Shown here: piece by piece, positions 13,605 to 20,336 of the stretch
Numbering within the stretch: the first letter of the stretch is position 1
Layout: the number at the start of each line of letters is the position of its first letter
From: Weizmannia acidilactici
Lineage (GTDB): Bacteria; Bacillota; Bacilli; Bacillales; Bacillaceae_C
Direction of reading: 5' to 3'
Assembly (NCBI RefSeq): GCF_008974225.1
Contig: NZ_BKZR01000053.1
Coordinates: forward strand, 1 to 20,580
DNA: 20,580 bases
Notes under the pieces: generated by a model
What the model saw: the letters and a program-made list of their open reading frames with translations, nothing else
Told to the model about the DNA's origin: nothing
Databases searched by the model: none
Program-made: the position numbers and the translations under genes

Positions 13605-15815
13605 ATGCCGATTTTTGTAAATGAAAAAACGCAGGAATTTCATCTGCAGAATAATGGGATCAGTTATATTTTTGGCGTCATCAGCGAGAGCGGGCAGCTG
13701 GAGCACTTATATTTCGGGAAAAAAATCCGCCACCGCCCGTCTTTCCAACATTTAAAGGAAAGAAGAAGGCACAGTGCTTCGACGAACCGCATTGAAGGCA
13801 GCTATACGACATCCCTCGAATACATCAAACAAGAATACCCTGCTTACGGCACAACAGATTTCCGTATGCCTGCATATGAAATCAGGGACAAAATGGGGAG
13901 CACCATTTCTGATTTCCGTTACCGGGGGTATTCGATCCGTAAAGGCAAGCCGAAACTTGAAGGACTGCCGGCAACCTATACAGAAAACATCCATGAGGCG
14001 GAAACGCTTGAAATTTATTTGTTTGACGATGTGCTTGGGGGGGAGCTGATTTTATTTTATACCATTTTTAACGGCTGGGACGCTATTACCCGTCATGCGG
14101 TTTTTTCAAATAAAGGCGGGGAACGTTTTTATTTAAATGCAGCGATGAGCGCAAGCATTGATTTTCCTGATTCCGATTTTGAAATGGTTACACTTGCCGG
14201 GGCATGGGCGCGCGAGATGGATGTGCAGGCAAAGCCGCTGGGGAGGGGAATCCAATCTGTATACAGCGCAAGAGGGGCAAGCAGCCACCAGTTCAACCCT
14301 TTTCTTGCGCTGAAAAGGCCGGATGCGACAGAAGGAAGCGGGGAAGTATACGGCTTCAGTCTTGTGTACAGCGGAAATTTTCTTGCCCAAGTTGAAGTCG
14401 ATAACTTTCACGTGACACGTATCATGATAGGTATTCATCCGTTCCAGTTTAAGTGGAAACTGAATCCGGGCGAAACTTTTACAACGCCGGAGTGTGTGAT
14501 CGTCTATTCCGTCCGGGGCCTGAATGGTATGAGCCAAACGTACCATGAACTGTACCGCACCCGTCTTGTCCGCGGCATTTGGCGGGATAAACCACGTCCG
14601 GTTTTATTCAATAATTGGGAAGCAACCTACTTCCGTTTTACTGAAGAAAAGATTTTGACGCTTGCAATGGAATCAAAAAAATTAGGGATTGAGCTGTTTG
14701 TGCTTGATGACGGCTGGTTCGGCAGGCGGGACAATGACAAAAGCTCCCTCGGGGACTGGGAGCCGAACCTTGAAAAACTACCGGGCGGAATCAAAGGGTT
14801 GTCGGAAAAAATCGAGGCGCTCGGTATGAAATTCGGCCTTTGGTTCGAACCGGAGATGGTGAACAAAGATTCCAATTTGTACCGGAAGCACCCGGATTGG
14901 GTCATCTCAGTTCCAGGCAGGCCGATGTCGCACGGACGGAACCAATATGTGTTGGACTTTACCCGGGACGAGGTCGTGGATTATGTTTTTGAAGCGATGA
15001 GCAGAACAATCCGGGAATCGAAAATTTCTTATATCAAATGGGACATGAACCGGAATATGACGGAAGTATTTTCAAAAGCATGGCCGAAAAGCAGGCAGGG
15101 GGAAATTTTCCACCGTTATATTCTCGGGGTGTATAAGCTATACGAAAAATTAATTTCACATTTTCCAAATATACTTTTTGAATCATGCGCAAGCGGGGGA
15201 GGGCGGTTCGATCCGGGCATGCTGTATTATGCGCCGCAGACTTGGGCGAGTGATGACACGGATGCGGTCGAAAGATTGAAAATCCAATATGGAGCATCAC
15301 TCGTTTATCCGCTTTCCTCCATCGGCAGCCATGTATCCGCTGTGCCGAACCATCAAACAGGAAGGATCACGCCGCTTGAAACACGGGCAAATGCCGCTTA
15401 TTTCGGCGCCTTCGGCTATGAACTCGATCTTACGTCTTTAACCGTTGAAGAAAAAACCGCCATAAAAAAACAGATCGCTTTTTTCAAAGCAAAACGTGCC
15501 CTGTTCCGATTCGGCCGCTTTTACCGTTTGTTAAGCCCGTTCCCCTCCAATGAAGCTGCCTGGATGGCCGTATCCTCGGACCAAAAGGAAGCGGTCGTGG
15601 GATATTACCGGGTACTGGCACAGCCGAATCCGCCTTTTTCACGCATCCGGCTTGCGGGGCTTGATCCGGGGATGCTGTATGCGGTGGATGGATACGGCGA
15701 ACCGGTTTATGGCGATGAATTGATGCAAGTTGGCCTCCTCCTTGATAAAATAGAAACCAAAGGTGATTTTGTATCATCCTTGTATTGCATCCGTGCTGCC
15801 GAAAAAGACGGATAA
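13605..15815 (+). CDS. Alpha-galactosidase, glycoside hydrolase family 36
   Basis: This 736-residue cytoplasmic enzyme hydrolyses terminal alpha-1,6-galactosides such as melibiose and raffinose. An N-terminal beta-sandwich domain (about 1-320) precedes the TIM-barrel catalytic domain, which has the family blocks NNWEATYF, FVLDDGWFG and GLWFEPEMV. The nucleophile is Asp480 in YIKWDMNR. The acid/base is Asp550 in WASDDTDA, 70 residues later, the same spacing as in Geobacillus AgaA. The C-terminal beta domain follows from about 640. There is no signal peptide. The start at 13605 is chosen because GAGAGGTG lies six bases upstream and the family begins MPI-x-V-N. An in-frame ATG at 13578 overlaps the palindrome and lacks a ribosome binding site. 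The gene stands alone, without sugar transporter or regulator beside it, so substrate uptake must be encoded elsewhere. The palindrome suggests substrate-inducible control. Confidence 0.95.
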   Translation: MPIFVNEKTQEFHLQNNGISYIFGVISESGQLEHLYFGKKIRHRPSFQHLKERRRHSASTNRIEGSYTTSLEYIKQEYPAYGTTDFRMPAYEIRDKMGSTISDFRYRGYSIRKGKPKLEGLPATYTENIHEAETLEIYLFDDVLGGELILFYTIFNGWDAITRHAVFSNKGGERFYLNAAMSASIDFPDSDFEMVTLAGAWAREMDVQAKPLGRGIQSVYSARGASSHQFNPFLALKRPDATEGSGEVYGFSLVYSGNFLAQVEVDNFHVTRIMIGIHPFQFKWKLNPGETFTTPECVIVYSVRGLNGMSQTYHELYRTRLVRGIWRDKPRPVLFNNWEATYFRFTEEKILTLAMESKKLGIELFVLDDGWFGRRDNDKSSLGDWEPNLEKLPGGIKGLSEKIEALGMKFGLWFEPEMVNKDSNLYRKHPDWVISVPGRPMSHGRNQYVLDFTRDEVVDYVFEAMSRTIRESKISYIKWDMNRNMTEVFSKAWPKSRQGEIFHRYILGVYKLYEKLISHFPNILFESCASGGGRFDPGMLYYAPQTWASDDTDAVERLKIQYGASLVYPLSSIGSHVSAVPNHQTGRITPLETRANAAYFGAFGYELDLTSLTVEEKTAIKKQIAFFKAKRALFRFGRFYRLLSPFPSNEAAWMAVSSDQKEAVVGYYRVLAQPNPPFSRIRLAGLDPGMLYAVDGYGEPVYGDELMQVGLLLDKIETKGDFVSSLYCIRAAEKDG

Positions 15816-15835
15816 ATATATGGTATATATCAATA

Positions 15836-15868
15836 AAAACGGGCAAGGGTAACCCTTTTCCCGTTTTT
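15836..15868. terminator. Terminator shared by alpha-galactosidase and the convergent SASP gene
   Basis: AAAAACGGG and CCCGTTTTT close a stem that also pairs AAGGG with CCCTT around a TAA loop. The A-run and T-run make it bidirectional. Its right arm overlaps the TAA stop codon of the SASP gene on the minus strand (15869-15867). Confidence 0.8.
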
Positions 15869-16142
15869 ACCTTTTTTTCAATTGTTCCTGCGCCAAGCGG
15901 ACCAATTCTTTCACCATGCTCCCGCCGATCGGCCCCTCGATTTTGCCGACCTGTTCGGCGGTTAATCTTCCGTTGTAGCCTTTTTGGAGTGGAATCCCCT
16001 GGACATCCGCTACTACAAATTTTACGTCGTCCGGCTGGTCCGCATCGGTATGGAACCCCTGTTTTGCCATAACATCCGCTTTAAAGCGGTCGAGCGCATT
16101 CCTGGATCCTGCAACGAGCGGCTTTCTTTTTCTTCTAGGTAT
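15867..16142 (-). CDS. Alpha/beta-type small acid-soluble spore protein, apparent AUA start
   Basis: This spore DNA-binding protein coats and protects the chromosome in the dormant spore. The full reading frame is 91 residues: a basic start PRRKRKPLV, SRNALDRFKADVMAKQG, a core VQGIPLQKGYNG, and the hallmark GKIEGPIGGSMVKELVRLAQEQL. The N-terminal part looks conserved with longer alpha/beta SASPs I recall from Bacillaceae. The only codon at the right place is ATA (16142-16140), seven bases after GAGG of a strong GAGGTGAT ribosome binding site. An in-frame TAA lies just upstream. The usual start would be ATG, so this is either an AUA initiation codon or a start-loss mutation. The next in-frame ATG (16070) would give 67 residues and has only a poor ribosome binding site. 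A sigma-G-like promoter lies upstream. Confidence 0.75.
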   Translation of the reverse strand: MPRRKRKPLVAGSRNALDRFKADVMAKQGFHTDADQPDDVKFVVADVQGIPLQKGYNGRLTAEQVGKIEGPIGGSMVKELVRLAQEQLKKR

Positions 16143-16158
16143 CGTATCACCTCTTTTT

Positions 16159-16188
16159 TAATATGTGAAACGAGTGCGGTTTTCATTC
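16159..16188 (-). promoter_or_regulatory. Sigma-G-like forespore promoter of the SASP gene
   Basis: On the minus strand GAATG (16188-16184) and CATATTA (16165-16159) match the sigma-G consensus GnATR and CATnnTA, with an 18-bp spacer. The predicted transcription start lies close to or inside the ribosome binding site, so the leader would be unusually short. Confidence 0.6.
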
Positions 16189-16240
16189 CGAATGCTCCCG
16201 CGGAAAAGTCTATATTTTTTGCAAAAATCTTAAAGGATAT

Positions 16241-16289
16241 TTAAAACTTATATCGAATATTTGTATAATATAAACTGTAATAATACAGT
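16241..16289 (+). promoter_or_regulatory. cidAB promoter with downstream palindrome
   Basis: TTAAAA (16241-16246) and a perfect TATAAT (16264-16269) are 17 bp apart. ACTGTA-ATAA-TACAGT (16274-16289) is a perfect-arm palindrome lying over the expected transcription start, where a repressor or LysR-type regulator could act. Confidence 0.55.
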
Positions 16290-16311
16290 AAACTCAAAGG
16301 GAGTATGCAAC

Positions 16312-16704
16312 ATGAAAAAGGCTTTTTTCGGTGCATTGCAGATCGGTTTGCTCTGGGTGATATACGAAATCGGGCTGGAAGCGGTTAAAATGCTGCATTT
16401 GCCGATACCGGGGAATGTGTTCGGCATGCTGCTGCTTTTTCTATTGCTTGCAACAGGCATATTGAAATTGCAGTGGATAGATATGGGCGCCACCTGGATA
16501 TTAAAGCATTTATCATTCTTTTTTATCCCGATCTCTGTCGGGCTGATGACGCTCGGTACCGTTTTTATCCATGAGGGGCTTGTGTTGTTTCTGATCTTGG
16601 CTGTCAGTGCGGCAGCCGGCATTTTGGGGACGGGGATTTCCGCACAATTTTTGGCAAGGAGCCGTGAGGAAAGCCATGAGCAGCAGCATAGCCACTCTTT
16701 ATAG
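16312..16704 (+). CDS. cidA: CidA/LrgA family holin-like protein
   Basis: This small membrane protein of 130 residues has about four hydrophobic segments (roughly 5-25, 30-50, 62-82 and 88-112). The family landmark LPIPGNVFGMLLLFLLL lies near residue 30 and a W-I-D-x-G-A block in the middle. By family knowledge CidA/LrgA proteins work with CidB/LrgB partners in overflow-metabolite (acetate, pyruvate) transport and control of murein hydrolase activity and cell lysis. The W-x-x-x-G-A and FFFIPISVGLM segments look more CidA- than LrgA-like. The start at 16312 is set by AAAGGGAG eight bases upstream. A longer TTG frame from 16261 begins inside the promoter and is rejected. The tail is His/Ser-rich. 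The 3' end overlaps cidB by 29 bases, so the pair is translationally coupled. Confidence 0.88.
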   Translation: MKKAFFGALQIGLLWVIYEIGLEAVKMLHLPIPGNVFGMLLLFLLLATGILKLQWIDMGATWILKHLSFFFIPISVGLMTLGTVFIHEGLVLFLILAVSAAAGILGTGISAQFLARSREESHEQQHSHSL

Positions 16705-17353
16705 CATTTTCGTGACCGTGTTTGTCTATTTGTTGTCTTTACGGTTATCGAAAAAATACCCGTCCCCGTTTACAACACCTGTTTTTTTCAGCACAGTTGC
16801 CGTGATACTCATCCTGTTGGCCAGCCATGTCCCTTACAAAGAATATCTACCCGCAAAAGGACTGATGACTTATTTTCTCGGCCCGGCTACGGTCGCGCTT
16901 GCCGTGCCGCTTTATAAAAACAAGGCCATCCTGCTCCACTATTCGATGCCGGTATTGGGCGGCATGCTTTCAGGCAGTGTGCTCACCGTCGGGATTGCGT
17001 TGATCCTCGCGAAAGTGTTCCGACTGTCCAATTATATTTTTGCTTCTCTTGCGGTTAAATCGATCACGGTTCCGGTAGCGAGCGAAGTGGCAAAAATCAT
17101 CGGTGGAAACCAGGTGCTTGTCGCCGGTTTTGTTATGATTACAGGTATGCTCGGGGCAATGTTCGGTTTGAAACTATTGACATGGGCCAAAATTGATGAC
17201 CCGATCTCCAGGGGGCTTGCGCTTGGAACCATTTCCCACGGCATCGGCACCGGTGAAGCCGTTAAGGAAGGCGACCTGCAGGGGGCCGTGTCGGGTGTTG
17301 CAATGGGTTTAACCGCGATTTTGACTTCTTTTATCCTCCCGTGGTTTTTTTAA
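16676..17353 (+). CDS. cidB: CidB/LrgB family membrane protein
   Basis: This 225-residue polytopic membrane protein belongs to the LrgB family. It has the conserved FLGPATVALAVPLYKN block (about 67-82), a central AVKSITVPVASEVAKIIGG (about 125-143) and GTISHGIGTGEAV (about 180-192). The start at 16676 lies inside the 3' end of cidA, behind GAGG six bases upstream. A longer frame beginning at 16607 overlaps cidA further and has no ribosome binding site. It acts with CidA in the same membrane system. No terminator follows, and the next gene starts 34 bases on, so read-through into the acyl-CoA synthetase is likely. Confidence 0.9.
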   Translation: MSSSIATLYSIFVTVFVYLLSLRLSKKYPSPFTTPVFFSTVAVILILLASHVPYKEYLPAKGLMTYFLGPATVALAVPLYKNKAILLHYSMPVLGGMLSGSVLTVGIALILAKVFRLSNYIFASLAVKSITVPVASEVAKIIGGNQVLVAGFVMITGMLGAMFGLKLLTWAKIDDPISRGLALGTISHGIGTGEAVKEGDLQGAVSGVAMGLTAILTSFILPWFF

Positions 17354-17387
17354 GCGGGATGAATATATTTTTACAAAAGTGGGGTAG

Positions 17388-19013
17388 ATGCATATGATGA
17401 ACACGCCGCTTTTGCTCTCTTCCTTAATAGAGAGGGCTGAGCGCTACTTTCCGAGGAAACTGGTGGTGTCGCGGACGCACACCGGCATACAGCGGATACC
17501 GTATGCCGAGATTGCCAAGCGGACGCGCCGGCTTGCCAGCGCCTTGGAAAAGCTTGGCATGAAAAAAGGCGACAGGATCGGGTCTTTTGCCTGGAACCAC
17601 CACCGCCATTTAGAAGCGTATTTTGCAGTGCCGTGCCGTGGGGCTGTCCTGCATATGGTGAATATCCGGTTGTCGGAAGACCATCTTGCTTATGTCATCA
17701 ACCATGCGGAAGATAAAATTCTTTTAGTGGATGTTGATCTCGTTCCTCTCATTGAAAAAATCTGTGACAGGCTGAAGACGGTGGAGCATTTCGTTATCAT
17801 GAGCGATAGCAAAACGCTTCCGGAAACAACGCTTTACCCTGTATCTTCTTATGAAGCAATTTTGAATGAAGGAGATGAAGATTACCCGTTTTTGCATGGC
17901 CTCGATGAAAATGCGCCTGCTGCCATGTGTTATACTTCGGCAACTACCGGTTACCCGAAAGGTGTTGTCTATTCCCACCGCGGCCTTTACCTTCACAGCA
18001 TGGCGCTAGGCCTTGCGGATAATCTTGGTGTTTGCGAACAAGATGTGGCGATGCCGGTCGTCCCGATGTTTCATGTGAATGCATGGGGTCTGCCGTATGC
18101 CGCCGCCTGGTTCGGCGCAACACAGGTGCTTCCCGGCCCGTCTTTTACACCGGAGCTGCTGGCTGGACTGATTGAAAAAGAAAAAGTGACAATTACGGCT
18201 GGCGTCCCGACGATATGGATCGGCATGCTGAAAGTGTTACAGGAAAAACAATACGATATCAGCAGCCTGCGTCTCATTGTCAGCGGGGGAGCAGCATCAC
18301 CAAAAGGGCTGATCCGCGCTTACGAGGAAACATACAAAGTGCCGTTTATGACCGGATACGGGATGACGGAAACTTCTCCGATTGTCTCCGTTGCATCCTT
18401 AAAAAGCAGCATGAAAGATGATACGCTGGACCAAATTATTGAAACGAGGGGAAAAACAGGCCTGCCGGTTCCCGGGGTTGAAGTAAAAGTCGTAAATGAA
18501 AAAGGGGAAGTGCCATGGGACGGGAAAACGATGGGCGAACTTACCGTTAGGGGCCCTTGGATTGCGGATGAATATTACCGTGACAACAGTAGGCATGAAG
18601 CCTTTAAAAATGGTTGGTTATTTACCGGGGATATTGCGGTTATCGACGAAGAAGGCTACTTAAAAATTACCGATCGAACAAAAGACTTGATAAAAAGCGG
18701 AGGTGAATGGATTTCTTCCGTTGAACTCGAAAACGCTCTCATGTCCCATGAAGCAGTGTTCGAAGCGGCGGTCATTGCTGTCCCACATCCGTTATGGCAG
18801 GAACGCCCGCTCGGCTGCGTCGTTTTAAAAAACGGCTATGAAAATAAAGTCACCGCCCAAGTGTTGAAAGATTATTTGAAAAAGCAGTTTGCCTCGTGGT
18901 GGATCCCGGATGACATTATATTCGTAAAAGAGATCCCAAAAACCTCGGTCGGCAAATTTTTAAAGCGGGCGTTGCGCGAACAGTTGCAGAACCATTATGC
19001 GAGCGCCCAATAG
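17388..19013 (+). CDS. Medium/long-chain fatty acyl-CoA synthetase (AMP-forming)
   Basis: This 541-residue adenylate-forming enzyme activates a fatty acid with ATP and CoA through an acyl-AMP intermediate. Visible motifs are the P-loop YTSATTGYPKG (182-192), TGYGMTET (322-329), GWLFTGD (409-415) with TDRTKDLIKSGGEWIS, and the catalytic lysine Lys523 in KTSVGKFLKR. The P-loop has Ala185 where many relatives have Gly. The overall pattern is that of AlkK-type fatty acid CoA ligases. Acyl chain length cannot be read from the sequence. Three in-frame ATGs (17388, 17394, 17397) follow GTGGGG. The second is better spaced from it than the first. It lies 34 bases after cidB with no terminator between them, so it probably shares the cid transcript, although a metabolic connection is not obvious. 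A strong terminator follows. Confidence 0.92.
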   Translation: MHMMNTPLLLSSLIERAERYFPRKLVVSRTHTGIQRIPYAEIAKRTRRLASALEKLGMKKGDRIGSFAWNHHRHLEAYFAVPCRGAVLHMVNIRLSEDHLAYVINHAEDKILLVDVDLVPLIEKICDRLKTVEHFVIMSDSKTLPETTLYPVSSYEAILNEGDEDYPFLHGLDENAPAAMCYTSATTGYPKGVVYSHRGLYLHSMALGLADNLGVCEQDVAMPVVPMFHVNAWGLPYAAAWFGATQVLPGPSFTPELLAGLIEKEKVTITAGVPTIWIGMLKVLQEKQYDISSLRLIVSGGAASPKGLIRAYEETYKVPFMTGYGMTETSPIVSVASLKSSMKDDTLDQIIETRGKTGLPVPGVEVKVVNEKGEVPWDGKTMGELTVRGPWIADEYYRDNSRHEAFKNGWLFTGDIAVIDEEGYLKITDRTKDLIKSGGEWISSVELENALMSHEAVFEAAVIAVPHPLWQERPLGCVVLKNGYENKVTAQVLKDYLKKQFASWWIPDDIIFVKEIPKTSVGKFLKRALREQLQNHYASAQ

Positions 19014-19019
19014 AAGGGC

Positions 19020-19053
19020 AAAAGCCGGAATCTTCCCGTGGATTTCGGCTTTT
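19020..19053 (+). terminator. Terminator after the acyl-CoA synthetase
   Basis: AAAAGCCGGAATC (19020-19032) and GATTTCGGCTTTT (19041-19053) form a 13-bp stem with one G-U pair and an 8-nt loop, ending in the T-run. Confidence 0.85.
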
Positions 19054-19080
19054 ACATTCGGTATGATATAAAGGAAAGAT

Positions 19081-19722
19081 GTGAAAGGGAAACGAGAAAG
19101 GACTTATACGGAAATGCCAAAATCATCCAAGAGGAAACAGAACCGGCGCAAAACATTCATCATCCTATTGATCCCGGTGTTGGTCATCGGCTATTACTTG
19201 ATTTCCCATGAAGAAAAAATAGAGAAAAAATACAACTCCTACATACCGAAAAAATATATGGCAATATACTTGGAAGCACAAAAAGTTTACGGGGTTCCCT
19301 GGTATGTGCTTGCTGCCCATCACCGGGTTGAAACGAGATTTTCAACATTGAAGCCAATGGTTTCACCGGCCGGGGCAGAGGGGCCGATGCAATTTATGCC
19401 GTGCACTTTTGTCGGATGGAAGCACCCGTCATGCAGCGGGCTTGGAAAAGGGAATATCCCCGAAAAGGAAAAAACGGACCCGGCTGTAATCAAAAAGTAC
19501 GGGGGATACGGCATCGATGCGGACGGGGACGGGAAGGCGGACCCGTTTGACGATAAAGACGCCATCTTTAGCGCGGCAAATTACCTTGCGAAAAATGGCG
19601 CGGCGGACGGCCAGATTGAAAAAGCCGTCTACTCCTACAACCACAGCAACAAATATGTATCCGAAGTGATGTATTATGTCCGCCTGTATAAAAAAGAAGG
19701 CGCGCAGGAAGTAAACCGGTAA
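19081..19722 (+). CDS. Membrane-anchored lytic transglycosylase (GH23/SLT) with EF-hand-like loop
   Basis: This 213-residue protein has a very basic N-terminus (1-24), one membrane anchor (about 25-41) and an extracellular domain. The SLT fold starts at YGVPWYVLAAHHRVETRF, with the predicted catalytic acid Glu84. The AGAEGPMQFMPCTF block (97-110) is the family's second motif, and AIFSAANYLAKNG and YSYNHS complete it. Two cysteines (108, 118) could form a disulfide. Residues 146-157 are DADGDGKADPFD, a textbook DxDxDGxxDxxD calcium loop inside the domain. By family knowledge it cleaves the MurNAc-GlcNAc bond of peptidoglycan. The start is GTG at 19081 behind AAGGAAAG. ATG 19114 (residue 12) behind GAAAGGAC is a possible alternative and would shorten only the cytoplasmic tail. 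The gene is monocistronic between two terminators. Confidence 0.88.
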   Translation: MKGKRERTYTEMPKSSKRKQNRRKTFIILLIPVLVIGYYLISHEEKIEKKYNSYIPKKYMAIYLEAQKVYGVPWYVLAAHHRVETRFSTLKPMVSPAGAEGPMQFMPCTFVGWKHPSCSGLGKGNIPEKEKTDPAVIKKYGGYGIDADGDGKADPFDDKDAIFSAANYLAKNGAADGQIEKAVYSYNHSNKYVSEVMYYVRLYKKEGAQEVNR

Positions 19723-19748
19723 AAAAGGGCGGGACCGTCCGCCCTTTT
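19723..19748. terminator. Bidirectional terminator between convergent genes
   Basis: AAAAGGGCGG (19723-19732) and CCGCCCTTTT (19739-19748) form a perfect 10-bp stem with a 6-nt loop. It sits directly after the transglycosylase stop codon and just beyond the end of the GlsB-type gene on the other strand. Confidence 0.9.
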
Positions 19749-19751
19749 CCA

Positions 19752-20003
19752 TTATGCTTTTCTGGCAGTTCTTAAAATAAAGCTCAATACAAAAACAAGT
19801 ATGATGGCGCCGATCAGAGCTGGAATAATCGCCATACCTGCAACGGCCGGGCCGAAATTCCCGAAAATTGCGCCCCCGAGCCATGCGCCGATGATTCCCG
19901 CAATAATATTGCCGATGATACCGCCCGGGATATCCCTGCCTAAAATGAGGCCTGCAAGCCATCCAATAATCCCACCTATGATTAAATATAAGATAAACGA
20001 CAT
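19752..20003 (-). CDS. GlsB/YeaQ/YmgE family (transglycosylase-associated) membrane protein
   Basis: This is an 83-residue, very hydrophobic protein with three membrane segments. The glycine-rich repeats are typical of the family: GGIIGWLAGLILG, GGIIGNIIAGIIGAWLGG and an Ile/Val-rich third helix, ending in a short basic tail. The start is fixed by AGGAGG a few bases before the ATG at 20003. Members are linked to stress responses in several bacteria, but the molecular role is unknown despite the name. It converges on the lytic transglycosylase gene and shares its terminator. I could not fix its promoter. Confidence 0.9.
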   Translation of the reverse strand: MSFILYLIIGGIIGWLAGLILGRDIPGGIIGNIIAGIIGAWLGGAIFGNFGPAVAGMAIIPALIGAIILVFVLSFILRTARKA

Positions 20004-20129
20004 TTTACCATTCCTCCTATTCTTTCTATATGGGGCTAAACATAAAGGACAGTATTCAAAAACGTCTAAAATTTACACATTTTTGCGTGCACCGGTGAAG
20101 GCGGGGCCAGTCCCTGCCTGCTTGAAGTC

Positions 20130-20276
20130 TTACATATCGTGTCCTGCGTTATGTTTTTGCCTCGTATGGTTGCGGTTTTTTACTTTTTTTGACCCGCTTA
20201 AGGGTTCTGGCTGCCCGCCGTTGTTTACTTTCGGCTGGTTTCTGTGCATATCGTTGCTGTCGTTTTTGTTTGTCAA
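20130..20276 (-). CDS. sspP: Small acid-soluble spore protein P (SspP)
   Basis: This is a 48-residue spore protein, very hydrophilic and basic. It starts TNKNDSNDMHRN after the initiator and carries the characteristic block QPEPLSGSKKVKNRNHTRQK followed by HNAGHDM, which I recognise as SspP. The start is TTG (20276-20274), seven bases after AGGAGGG. The longer frame opening at an ATG upstream (20333) would add 19 unrelated residues and ignores this ribosome binding site. In B. subtilis minor SASPs of this kind are made in the forespore, and a sigma-G-like promoter lies upstream here. The gene is free-standing. A weak GC-rich hairpin (about 20098-20118) follows it without a clear T-run. Confidence 0.88.
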   Translation of the reverse strand: MTNKNDSNDMHRNQPKVNNGGQPEPLSGSKKVKNRNHTRQKHNAGHDM

Positions 20277-20299
20277 ATTCCATCCCTCCTTCAATATAG

Positions 20300-20329
20300 T
20301 ACAATTATCTCTTGATATCTCACTCATTC
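20300..20329 (-). promoter_or_regulatory. Sigma-G-like promoter of sspP
   Basis: On the minus strand GAATG (20329-20325) and AATTGTA (20306-20300) match GnATR and CATnnTA (one mismatch), with an 18-bp spacer. This is the same spacing as at the other SASP gene in the window. The ribosome binding site AAGGAGGG follows closely. Confidence 0.5.
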
Positions 20330-20336
20330 TCAAAAT

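Noticed and set aside
16261..16311. TTG start extending CidA by 17 residues
   Set aside because: It begins within the -10 region of the cidA promoter and would lie upstream of the predicted transcription start.
20277..20333. ATG start extending SspP by 19 residues
   Set aside because: The extension overlaps the sigma-G-like promoter and the ribosome binding site. The TTG at 20276 gives the expected 48-residue SspP.
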